Source of the DNA: Megalobrama amblycephala
Lineage: Eukaryota; Chordata; Actinopteri; Cypriniformes; Xenocyprididae
Assembly: GCF_018812025.1 (NCBI RefSeq)
Contig: NC_063051.1
Span: 3,434,001-3,498,000 of the forward strand
Reading direction: 5' to 3'
Length of the DNA stretch: 64,000 nt
A program made the translations under genes and the position numbers. Shown here in pieces: positions 36,525-46,822 of the stretch. The number at the start of each line of letters is the position of its first letter. The first letter of the stretch is position 1. The notes below the pieces were generated by a model. That model worked only from the letters and a program-made list of their open reading frames with translations. It was not told the origin of the DNA and did not search any database.

Positions 36525-39500
36525 ACCCCTGCCTACACACTCTCTCAAGGGCTCTCAGCCCCCAACACACTCACAAATAGCCTGATTCACACACTCACAC
36601 TCAACGTACACATACAACAGCACATTTACACAGACAGCCGCCCACGAGAGCACTTCCATTCCTACATCGCCCGTCTAATGGAGCCGCGGCGGAGGACGGC
36701 CCCAGCTAATTATGTTTCACCCTCCATTAATTAATAGAGGCATTATCTTACACAGGCTTTAATGCGTTTCGGTGAACGTTACACCGGGTCGTGTCTAATC
36801 GCTGACTTTGTCTGTAGCCCTTCGATATCAGACTTGGCGTCCGTTCTCTCTTCAAAGCGAGCAGCTTCACCAAGTGTCAGGATCATTGAGGTCAAATCAA
36901 ATTAGAATAAATTAAGTGTTTCTGTTTCACCAGAGAAGCGTGAAGAGCGGAGCCGCCTTCAACCTGCCAGCAGCTGCATGTTTCGCCGCAGGACTAAATA
37001 AAGCAGCCTGCAGATTTTAGAGCTGAACTCCAGCACAGATCTTTGGCTCGGGAAACGATTCTCCGTGACTCGTTTCGGCCATGAACCCTAACAGGCTCAG
37101 ATCACATGTGAAACCAGTTTGATTCTTAACATGAAGTTAGTCCGAAAAACATCATCGGTGTCCGTTTAGTGCGACACGTCAGCGTTCATTAGCATTCTGG
37201 TGCTGGTTAACATTAAAATGTTGAGTGGGAGACGAAGAATGAATGTTGTCGCTCCACACTTCAGACTGCAGGGGAGGAGAACTAGTCAACTTACAGTCGC
37301 TTTTAAATAATTACCAGCCCTGATAAGAGGAGAACAACTCGCACAATGCAGGCAGAGCTTTCAGAAGACAGACATTATTAAGAGTGTGAAAGTGAGCAGA
37401 AAGTGGGATGGGATCTGGGTTGTCGCCCTAATCGGTCTATCCGTCTTCCCGTACACCTGCTCTGTGTCTCTCAGTGGAGAGACTCTGAATCTCTGAATGT
37501 GGAGTGTCTGAGCAGCGTTTTCCTGCTTCTGTCTCTGCTGCAGGTTTTGATGGTTGTTTTTGCTGTTGTGATGGACGCAGGGCTTCTCACATGGCTGAAG
37601 GGTGTAGTGTGTGTGTGTGTGTGCGCGTGTGCGTGTGTGCATACGGCCCGTGGGTGTGTGTGTGGGCGACTGCGTAGGCGTACGTGAACCTGACTCACGG
37701 TTCAGTCTGCTGTAGAGGCAAAACAACACAATAAACACAAAGTACACATTCGCTGAAGCATCGCTCTGATTGGACCAATTATAGTAATCATGATAGCCTC
37801 AAAAATATGAGCAAATAAATCTTATTTTGCATGATTATTTCAATGTTACGAATGAACATAACATTATTAAGAAAGGAAAAAAGAAAAAGAGGAAGACGTC
37901 TTTTATTTGTTCATTTCATGTCTGTTAGTAGCAGACCTGCTAGTTTACTCTGAACATTTGAATGCAATAATTGAATTATACTGATGTTAATGAATTAAAT
38001 GCTTGATGTTTCTCAAAATGACCCCATTTTTCAAGCATAACCGTGTTTTTTGCGGGGTCTCGCTGTGGCAGCTTTGTAGGTTTGAGTGAATTTGAGTGTG
38101 TTTGAGTGAGGAATTATACAGGATTGTGTGGGCGTTCGCTGGCATGAAGCCGACGCTGCGAGAGAATGAGAGGTGGCGACGAGATCGTGCTTTATTCATC
38201 CCAACAAACTACTGACATGCAGAGACAGTGGAAATAGTGTTCAGAGTTCAGAGCAGATCCCTCGCATTGAATCTGCTTTTCTGCTCATTTCAGGGAAAGT
38301 GGATCTTGCCTTTCTGAGGGTTTAGAGCCCGTTTCCACTGCTATTATATCTCAGATGTGGCGTGCTGAGCTCAACGGGAGGTTTGTCGTCCGCTGGGACT
38401 CGTGCTTCTGTCGCGCCGTGACCTTGATTGGCAGGAAGCTCCAGGACTCACTCAAAGATTACTGCAGAAACCATGGCAACCCAGAGTAGTGTAAATGAAG
38501 CGCAGCTCAGAAGGACGAATGTGCGCGTCGAGGTCCCATGAGCCCTGATGATGAACTCAAGTCATGAAGTCATGTGCTTCCTTCAGCGTTCAGAACATCT
38601 GTAGCACCATCACTAGTCCTAAAAGAAAGCTATAGGTCTCATGACCGGAAATGTTAGAAATGTCAAAGTGCAGTTGTGGAACAAACCAGCCCTGTTGAGT
38701 TCAGAAGGAGAGCAGCTTGTGAAGTTTGAATTTCAGAACTGTGACAGTCTGGAGAGGCTCGGCCCTCTCTTTGTCGCCAGGCAACAGAGCAGCGTTATCA
38801 TGTTGCCGAGGCTGTCGTCCCCACAAACGCGTACAGTTGCCTTTGAGGTGCTTTCTGCTGATACAAACATGTTTACAGAGATTCCCTGTTGTTATGTTTC
38901 ATCTAAATGTCATATCTGGTGACGGTCCAAATTCAGCATGAAACTGATCAGAGGCTGACAGGACCTTTCAGCTGTAACCGCTCGGGAGGGATTTGTGACT
39001 GTTGCTGTAAATTCACAGCTGACTTTAACTCTTCTCATGCCTTTCACCTCAGGGTTACTCAATTCAGTGAAGCTGTGACCATTCATTTGGGGACGGGCGA
39101 TGGTGGGCAGGAGTGCGTGGGTTTGTGACGGCCGATCGCAACGGAGGCCACGACGTCTGGCCTTGACATGATTCTTTCACGTTCTTACATTTGTTAGTAA
39201 ATGCATTTTCAGTTCCCAGCCTTAGTGACCTTCCCTTGTGGTGCAGCAGCTGCTTCTGCTTGTGTCTCTGTGACTCACGAGCGTCTCCTTTATCCTCCAT
39301 CATCGCTCTCCTCTTTTCCTTCAGCACTGATGGAGGTGGATGACAGCCATTGGAGGTGTCTCCATCCTTTTTATTCTATAACTCTCTTTTTACACACACA
39401 CACACTCAAAAGCTCCCATAAGCGAGGAGAGATCAGTCTGTTGAAGAGGTTTGGAGAATATCAGTGGTGTCATTTGGATATTCTGGCGAGATCTGAGTGC

Positions 39501-40351
39501 TGATGAATAGTCATGAGTCGACGCCTCTGCAAACTGTCCCTGCTGCTGTCGGGAAGAAAGACGCCATCGCAATTGCAGAGCTGCTTCTGTGCAAAAACAC
39601 TCATAAGCATCTTGGTTTGCATGTTAGTATGCTCTCATGAAATGAATCTGACACAAACACCACTTGTTGATGTTTAATGTCTTGAAAATAGTTCAAAACG
39701 ATGATGTATCATTCGTTTATTTTCATGGGACCACGGCGTCCATTCTGTCGACCATCGGGGTGTCTCTGGCAGCATTGTGCATTTCACTTTCTCCAGAGTA
39801 TCAGGTTGAAGTGCTTCATTTCCCGGTAGTGTTTATTTGTTAAAGCACAATACATCTGTTGTGTCTCTTTATAAGTAATAGACCACACTAAAAGGACCCA
39901 CTGACGGAGGCAGCAGCCGTCCTGGAGCAGTGAATATTTATTAGTGAATGAAATGTGAACTGCTTAAGGACCCGATATACTTGTGTGACTTAATTTTGAA
40001 AAAAATCAGGCCAAAACAAAGTTCGTTTTGTGTTTGTTTCAGGAGTTTAAAACAGCTTGCCAAAAGAACATTCTGGAAAAGTTTGCTCCGGCTGGTAAAC
40101 ACCTCTGAACTCCCATTGGTCAGTGATGATGATGCAATAAGTGGGTGTGGCGCCGAGGCTCCGCCTTCTTTGAGGTGTAAATCTTCTCCAGTATTTCTTC
40201 TGTTCAGTCTGTCCAGGTCAGATGTGAGTGAAAACATGAACACACTGGAGAGTCGCTTTATAGTAGAAACTGAAGCTGTGATTCTAATTGAAATTTTCTA
40301 TTTTTTTCATGATTTATATTGTAAAGCTGCTGCTTTTAAATCTCCGATCAT

Positions 40352-42965
40352 TATCTAGTCTTGAGTATACTACATTTATCCAAGGCTGCAAAGCCGACTT
40401 CCGGTTACAAATATGGTAGAACCATCACTTCTACCACAAAAGATTGCTTTATAAATAATCTTCCTGATCAGTTTCATCACTTTAGCATACCAGATAGCTT
40501 AGAAGAACTTGATGTTGCAACAGAAACTATTGACTCTTTTCTCCAGCACATTATACACAGTTGTTTCTTTGCACTTAAAGACGATTAAAGAAAATAGCCC
40601 AACACTGTAGTACAACGAGCACACTTGGGCCCTTAAGAGAGCAGCCAGAAAAATGGAGCGCAGTTGGAAGAAAAAAAAACTAGAGGTTTTTCACATTTTG
40701 TGGAAAGAAAGCATTTTTGCATACAGAAAGGCCTTAACTGCTAGATTTGAATATTTGTCAATTCTCTTAGAAGAAAACAAACACAACCCTAGGTATTTAT
40801 TTGATACAGTGGAAATAAAGCTTCAACATCTGACGTTTCCAAACAGCACAGCAGAAATGACTATGAAATTATTTACATGCAAGATTGATAATATTAGAGA
40901 GCAAATTATAACCATGCAACCATCTACTACAGTATCACATCATACAGTACACTGTACAGACAGTGTGTCCCTGAGGAAAAATTCCATTCATTCGTTGCTA
41001 TAGAGAGGAACAATTGTCTAAACTTGTTAAATCATCAAAATCAACATGTATATTAGACCCTATACTGACTAAGTTACTGAAAGAGATGCTTCCAGAGGTC
41101 ATAGATCCTCTTCTTAATATCATTAATTCATCTTTTTCACTAGGATACGTACCGAAAACTTTTAAGCTGGCTATTATTAAATCTCTTATTAAAAAACCAC
41201 AACTTGATCCTAGAGAATTAATCAAATACAGGCAGAACTCAAATCTACCTTTTCTGTCAAAAATACTAGAAAAGGTAGTGTCATCACAACTATGTTCCTT
41301 TTTAGAAAGAAATGGTATCTGTGAAGATTTCCAGTCAGGATTTAGACCATACCATAGTACTGAGACTGCTCTCATTAGAGTTACTAATGATTTGCTCTTA
41401 TCATCAGATCGTGGTTGTATCTCTCTATTAGTGTTACTAGATCTCAGTGCTGCTTTTGACACTATCGACCACAATATTCTTCTAAATAGACTCGAAAACT
41501 ATGTTGGCATTAGTGGAATTGCATTGGCATGGTTCAAATCATACTTATCTGACCGTTATCAGTTTGTAGTAGTAAACGATGAGATCTTTAGGAAGCATGG
41601 CGATAGTTTTCACTGTTACGCTGATGATACTCAGCTCTATATTTCTTCGCACCCAGATGAAATTTACTAATTCACAAAATTAACGGAATGCATAGCTGAT
41701 TAAAAAAAATTGGATGACTAGTAATTACCTACTCCTCCTACTACGTCAGTTAGGAACCTGGGTGTGCTCTTTGATACCAATCTTTCATTTGAAAGCCACA
41801 TTTCTAGCATCTGTAAAACTGCATTCTTCCATCTTAAAAATATATCTAAACCACAACATATGCTCTCAATGAAAAATGCAGAACAGTTAGTTCACACGTT
41901 CATGACCCCAAGGCTAGATTACTGTAATGCTCTATTGGGTGGTTGCCCTGCATGCTTAATAAACATGCTTAATTCCAGCTGGTCCAAAATGCAGCAGCTA
42001 GAGTTCTTACTAGAACCAGGAAGTATGACCATATTAGCCCAGTTCTGTCAACAAGGCATTGGCTCCCTATTAAACATTGTCTAGATTTTAAAATCTTGCA
42101 AATTACTTACAAAGCACTAAATGGTTTAGTTCCCCAGTACCTGAGCGAGCTCTTAACACATTATAGTCTTTCGTGTGTATTGAGATCTCAGAATTCTGGC
42201 CAGTTGATAATACGTAGAATATCAAAATCAAGCACAGGCGGTAGATCCTTCTCCTATTTGGCACCTAAATTTTGGAACAGTCTTCCTCGCATTGTTCAGG
42301 AAGCCGTATCCAGATCAGATGGAGGACCTGCACCTTGACACGACCACAACGCATCCCTGAAATGTCAGCTAGATTGTGTCAATGATCCCCTGTGAAGGCT
42401 TCATCGACATGACAGCCAGTGGCACAGGTCCTCAACAAAACCATCCATACTGGCGTGAAGAATACAATCTTCAACCTGATGGAACTGGATTAAATATTTT
42501 GACTGTTCTGATCCCAATCTGACTTATGACCTGTAACGCTGCCTGAATCATAATCATGTACTGTTTGTTGTTGGCCAGAGGAGAACTGCCCCCCGACTGA
42601 GCCTGGTTTCTCCCAAGGCTTTTTTCTCCATTTTCTTACATTCCTTGCCACTGTCGCCTTTGCCTTTGGCTTGCTTAGTTGGGGACACTTGATATTCAGC
42701 AATGTTTTTGATCTGCTTGCATTGACACCATTGTATGCGAATTGAACTGAGCTGGATGATGACATCACTGTTTTCTCCAGAGCCGCTGTATAGATAAATG
42801 AACTAAATTAATAACTATTGATTTTTACAAAGGAATGATTCACTACTGAACTTACTTAAGCTGGACAGTGACACCATTTTCTTCTAGAGCTGCTGTGCAG
42901 CCAGAATTATTTTCCTGTTAATCGGCATTGTAAAAAGCGTTATATAAGTAAAGGTGACTTGACTT
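40352..42965 (+). mobile_element. L2/CR1-type non-LTR retrotransposon, copy 1 (decayed)
   Basis: Reverse transcriptase fragments are recognisable as [39 protein letters not shown] and [13 protein letters not shown] (the YADD box). Stops and frame breaks occur throughout. Against copy 2 it has an in-frame deletion of roughly 95 bp near 41585, removing the [13 protein letters not shown] motif, and a deletion of roughly 120 bp near 41740. The 3' part ends in AAAAAGCGTTATATAAGTAA then GGTGACTTGACTT. The 5' end, including any endonuclease, is missing. Confidence 0.88.
41014..42338 (+). pseudogene. L2-type reverse transcriptase remnant
   Basis: Three consecutive open pieces (41014-41670, 41764-42084, 42096-42338) in different frames align in order with the open reading frame at 46910-48637. 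The first carries palm motifs A and C but lacks the region between them. The last reads to [20 protein letters not shown]. Non-functional. Confidence 0.88.
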
Positions 42966-43004
42966 CATTCCTACTGACCGCCAGAGGCAGTGTGAACACT
43001 ATGG
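42966..43004 (+). repeat. Left inverted terminal repeat of the DIRS-type element
   Basis: Contains CCAGAGGCAGTGTGAACACT. Its reverse complement with four mismatches is at 53084-53122. It abuts the 3' end of LINE copy 1. Confidence 0.8.
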
Positions 43005-43301
43005 ATTATTGCAGTGCCAGCTAGATAGGTAGAGAGAATAAGCCACAGTAGCTCAGCACTCTGCCTCTTTCGCTTTCTCGCCTGGTTGAAATAGGTTGTA
43101 TTTGGTTGAGTGATATATTTGCACTGTTAAGTGTAGCTTACAAGAGCAGCGAGATATCATCCTTACAAGCTGTGTCAGTGTGCATCTACACCACTTCAAC
43201 GGATTTGGAGTATTTTAGCAGTATTTTGGTGAGTTTTGATTTTCTATTTGATTTTCTATTGCTTTGTCGGTAACACTCTGTTAGTATTCATTGCGTTAGT
43301 T

Positions 43302-43682
43302 TTCACTGTTACGCTGATGATACACAGCTCTATATTTCTTTATATTTCTACCAGTTCACAAAATTAACGGAATGCATAGCTGATATAAAAAATTACTAAG
43401 CCTGGTTTCTCCCAAGGTTTTTTTCTCCATTTTAACACTTTTTTGCTACCTGATGTCACCTGTTGGAGTTTTGGGTTCCTTGCTGCTGTCGCCTTTGGCT
43501 TGCTTAGTTGGGGACACTTGACATTTGATATTCTACAGTGCTTTGATCTGCCTGCATTGACACCATTTTCTTTAACAGCTGCTGTGCAGGCAAAATTATA
43601 TACCTGTTACCACTGTAAAGTTGACACAATCTGCACTGTAAACAGCGTTATATAAATAAAGGTGACTTGACTTGACTCTGTG
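43302..43682 (+). mobile_element. Internally deleted L2-type fragment
   Basis: Begins with a short piece of reverse transcriptase (CACTGTTACGCTGATGATAC, the YADD box) and jumps near 43397 to the L2 3' UTR (CCTGGTTTCTCCCAAGG). It ends in the same AAATAAAGGTGACTTGACTT tail as the other copies. Confidence 0.8.
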
Positions 43683-44396
43683 CCTCGTGGTGCAATCCGG
43701 TGGCTGGTGTTTTTCTGAAACAATAAGTTAACAATCTCTTTCAGCTGTTCTGAATGTTTTTCCTCAAATTTATGTTATACTCTGTGCCCCTCGGTTCAAT
43801 CCATCAGCCATTTTAGATATATTTTCTCTTTTTGTGAGATACTTGGCATTACCTGTTGGTTCATCCGAGGGAATCGTATAATTTTTAAAATCATTTTTCC
43901 GGACTGTCTTTGTTGTTTCCTTACCATCATACCACTAAAATTGAAACCTTACGGTGTTATCCGAGGGTGTTATTAGCAAGTAACTTTGGCTCACAGCTCT
44001 ATTGCCACTGGTTTTCCACTGACTTGTAAGCTGTGCCCTAATTCCCAAACAGTTCAACGTCTGAGAGAGGCTATCATGGACCCAGACTTTTTTACCTATG
44101 TCAGAACAACGGCTCTGTCTTGCTGAGTTAGACCTTAATTCAACGTTGAAACCTGGGCAGTTGGATGTAGCCCCTTTGCGCACTCGGAAGCGCAAGCCGT
44201 CTGTGGCAGCCGGCGCTCCCCTCCCATTTCAGAGGGCCACATCACGAAGTGATGAACATTCGCGTGTTGAGGAAAATTCACTTTCTAAGATGGTTTCTGT
44301 GCTTTCTTCAGAGATGGCAGAAGCTAAAACGCCTGCTTCACTTGCTTCAGCCTGTCACATCTGCTACACCTGTGAAGGAGACACGGAGTCAGACTT
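43683..44396 (+). other. Left-arm DIRS or unassigned sequence
   Basis: Between the L2 fragment and the Gypsy junction. An open frame at 44098-44439 gives a Ser/Glu-rich product with RTRKRKPSVAAG. It could be the start of a DIRS gag-like frame, because the related frame resumes near 49770, but I have no firm match. Confidence 0.35.
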
Positions 44397-44445
44397 AAAT
44401 GGACTACATGGAAGTTCCTCTACACCGCATTCATCTTAATTCCAG
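44397..44445. repeat. 49-bp inverted duplicate of Gypsy protease sequence, left arm
   Basis: Exact reverse complement of 44806-44854 (contains GGAAGTTCCTCTACACCGCA). It marks the point where Gypsy sequence ends. Confidence 0.93.
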
Positions 44446-45029
44446 TGTTCACCATCAGACAGTAACTCATGCATAGGGTTCACATCTTCAACTTCAGTAC
44501 ACACAGTACTGGGTCCTGGTTGAGAGGAATTTGCAGAAGCAAGAAAAGTATCAGTAAGAACATTTTCTGTTTCATCAAACATTTGTCTCTTGGCCATTGC
44601 TCGAGTTATTACACAAGCAGGAAATAAATTAGGACAGTCAGAAGATCCATTCAATTTATCCACAACAGGAACTAATATAGGTGGAACACCACCATCTGAC
44701 TTCTCCCAAACATTCCCCCCAGCTAAGTCATTGCCAAGTATAAAAGTAACAGCAGGGATAGGAAGCATTGCACGAACTCCTACGACCACGTCACCATACA
44801 CAAGTCTGGAATTAAGATGAATGCGGTGTAGAGGAACTTCCATGTAGTCCATTTCAAGCCCTCGAACCAACACATGAGACCCAGTGGCAGTACGTTCAGA
44901 CAGAGGCAAAAGTCCTTCCAGCAAAAACGACTGTCCCGCCCCAGTATCACGAAGGATACGAACAGGAGCCATTTCATCAGTCAGGCAAAGAAACACTTCC
45001 ATCAGTGAAAAATGGTCCAAAGTCAACAC
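44436..45029 (-). pseudogene. Gypsy aspartic protease region, frame-shifted and truncated
   Basis: Contains the catalytic motif RDTGAGQSFL and a later FILGNDLAGG block, typical of Gypsy-type proteases. It overlaps the gag frame by 53 bp in a different frame. In related elements gag and protease are usually one continuous frame, so a one-base indel near the junction is likely. The last few codons (from 44445) derive from an inverted duplicate, not from the element itself. The downstream polymerase is missing. Confidence 0.75.
44806..44854. repeat. 49-bp inverted duplicate, right arm
   Basis: Native location within the protease frame. Its copy lies at 44397-44445 in the opposite orientation. 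Confidence 0.93.
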
Positions 45030-46380
45030 TGTTTTTAACTTTCTCCATTACAGTGACATTCACCTGCCCAATCTGCTTGTCAGGACTATAGTTCACACTT
45101 GACCTAGAAATTAAACCAACAGGTTTAACTGTTCTCTCTTTCTTTTTGAGAACAGCACAGTCTGAAATTTTATGTCCTGGCTTTCTACAATAGAAGCAAA
45201 CCATCTCACCTTTTGTGCGCGTTGCCGAAGTATTGTCAGCAAAATTTGACACAGCATTCGGTCGTGCAACCATCTTTTTATTTTTAACAGAGATGCTCAA
45301 CTTTGACCTAGTCAGCTCATTTAAATGAACAGAACCTTGATGAGTAAGGACAAATTCATCTGCCATTAGAGCAGCATCAGACAATTTAGTCACTTTGTGT
45401 TCATTGAAATACATAGCAACAGCACTTGGGACACAATTTTTGAACTCTTCTAGAAGAATTAGCTCTCTAAGCTGTTCTTTTGTTGTAATTTTTACAGAAC
45501 ACCAGCGGTCAAACAGGTTATCTTTCTCTCTAGCAAACTCAAGATAAGTGCACTTCTCAAACTTAACATGACTCCTAAATTTCTGGCAATATGCCTCAGG
45601 TGCCAATTCATAAGCATGCAAAATAGCAGACTTAACGATTTCATAATTACCACTTTGTTCAGTAGTCAGCGCTGAATAAACCTCTTGTGCTTGCCCCACT
45701 AAAACACACTGCAACAGTAAGGTCCAAAATTCTTTTGGCCATTTCAACGACTCTGCAACGTGTTCAAAATGTTGGAAATATTTCTCCACTTCCTTCTCTA
45801 AAAACGGCGGCACTAATCGAATGTTTTTATAAACGTCAAACATAGGTGCAGTGTGCGCGAATTCATCAGATGAAGCTTGAACAGGAATTTCAACTGCTTT
45901 TGCATTCAGTTCTAACTCAAGTTTCTTTAACTGGAACTCTCGTTCTTGTCTCCCTTTTTCAAATTGTAACTCCATTTTACGCAACCCTAATTGCTGTTGT
46001 AATTTCTTAATCTCAAAATCCTTTTCCAACTCCTTCTCTTTCAGTGCACATGCATCACGCTCGGCACAAAGTTTTTCTGCATCAACACATAACCGTTTCT
46101 CTTGCAAAGACATCTCACTAGACTTTGCATTTTGATCGGCATCATAAAGAGGAGAGGTTAAAGACACATCAGGATTAATAGCTTGAGCTCTTACCTCTAA
46201 AACTCCCAACTCGTAAAGTGCGTCTTTCACAACTTTCATCAGCGTCTCTTTGAGCTTCTTATCATTACTTGTTACCTCAACACCAAAGAGCTCGGCAATC
46301 TGCAACAGCTCTTCCTTCGTACATCTATCCAACAAGATTTCTGAAGGAAATGCGAAGAAATCCTCGATCACCGACGACAT
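44977..46380 (-). CDS. Gypsy gag polyprotein with SCAN-like capsid and CCHC zinc knuckle
   Basis: 467 codons from the Met at 46378-46380 (MSSVIEDFFAFPSEIL). An in-frame Met further upstream (46431) would add a hydrophobic leader that is unlikely. Order: N-terminal helix region, a charged Glu/Lys-rich coiled-coil (KKLQQQLGLRKMELQFEK), a capsid-like domain related to SCAN (EKYFQHFEHVAESLKWPKEF ... YELAPEAYCQKFR), and a CX2CX4HX4C knuckle, CFYCRKPGHKISDC. It ends just before the protease, which lies in another frame. Open through its full length, so fairly young. It is a retrotransposon structural protein, not a host gene. Confidence 0.85.
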   Translation of the reverse strand: MSSVIEDFFAFPSEILLDRCTKEELLQIAELFGVEVTSNDKKLKETLMKVVKDALYELGVLEVRAQAINPDVSLTSPLYDADQNAKSSEMSLQEKRLCVDAEKLCAERDACALKEKELEKDFEIKKLQQQLGLRKMELQFEKGRQEREFQLKKLELELNAKAVEIPVQASSDEFAHTAPMFDVYKNIRLVPPFLEKEVEKYFQHFEHVAESLKWPKEFWTLLLQCVLVGQAQEVYSALTTEQSGNYEIVKSAILHAYELAPEAYCQKFRSHVKFEKCTYLEFAREKDNLFDRWCSVKITTKEQLRELILLEEFKNCVPSAVAMYFNEHKVTKLSDAALMADEFVLTHQGSVHLNELTRSKLSISVKNKKMVARPNAVSNFADNTSATRTKGEMVCFYCRKPGHKISDCAVLKKKERTVKPVGLISRSSVNYSPDKQIGQVNVTVMEKVKNSVDFGPFFTDGSVSLPD

Positions 46381-46631
46381 CTTTATAAAGAGAGGCAGCA
46401 GAGCAAACACAACAACAATACAAACACACATGAGACGCCGCTAAACTGAAGCGTGAGACGCCAACAAACTAGAGCGTTAGAACTACAAATCCCGTCAGCC
46501 ACCTCGCCAGGGATTGTCACACATACACCCTCCGGGGTGAAAAACTCCACCGTAGTTGAGACAAATAAAGACTTACCCCAAGCCATTCCTCAAATTATCT
46601 TCATACTCTGCATTTACCTGAACATGTAGCA

Positions 46632-46649
46632 ATCCCGGACGAGCCCCCA
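46632..46649 (-). other. Primer-binding site (tRNA-Pro type)
   Basis: The minus strand reads TGGGGGCTCGTCCGGGAT, complementary to the 3' end of tRNA-Pro (family knowledge). It lies directly after the LTR end and before gag, the expected place. Confidence 0.8.
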
Positions 46650-46655
46650 ATTTTA

Positions 46656-46822
46656 TGTTACGACCTGCTCGTTATAAGCCGTAACATAAAAGAGGGATTA
46701 GACCACGAAATCAAATTTCCAGAAAAAGATTTATTAAATTCAACAAATTATACAAACAAAAACAATAAACAGAAAAATCTAGGGGTATATCAGAAACAAA
46801 ACAAAAAGAATAACAAAGGAAT
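46656..46822 (-). repeat. Gypsy 5' LTR, 3' part only
   Basis: The minus-strand end GGTCGTAACA precedes the primer-binding site. TTTAATAAATC gives a poly(A) signal. TGTTACG ... CGTAACA (46656-46686) forms a short palindrome. The LTR stops at the start of LINE copy 2. No partner LTR was found. Confidence 0.6.

Larger units (their letters stand above)
30143..40351. other. Intergenic interval, no gene supported
   Basis: Between the kdm6a poly(A) signal and the first LINE. I saw no exon with recognisable protein homology. It contains TG/CA tracts at 31064-31104, 34256-34321 and 36473-36522, CT tracts near 33271-33292 and 36371-36402, a CpG-dense patch at 35518-35620, a minus-strand AATAAA at about 31259-31264 and an AT-rich homeodomain-site cluster near 36700-36735. 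Much of it is non-repetitive and could hold conserved non-coding elements. Confidence 0.6.
44446..46822 (-). mobile_element. Ty3/Gypsy retrotransposon fragment: LTR end, gag and protease
   Basis: On the minus strand the order is LTR 3' part (46656-46822, with AATAAA and ending GTCGTAACA), a primer-binding site like tRNA-Pro (46632-46649), gag (44977-46380) and aspartic protease (to 44446). Reverse transcriptase, RNase H and integrase are absent. The gag type is the SCAN-related kind found in Gmr1-like Gypsy elements (family knowledge). It sits inside the DIRS-bounded interval. Confidence 0.88.

Noticed and set aside
37361..37747. 128-codon minus-strand frame with His-Thr repeats
   Set aside because: Derived from a TG tract. 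No homology.
43935..44195. Minus-strand 86-codon frame
   Set aside because: Shadow of the plus-strand Ser-rich frame and no known match.
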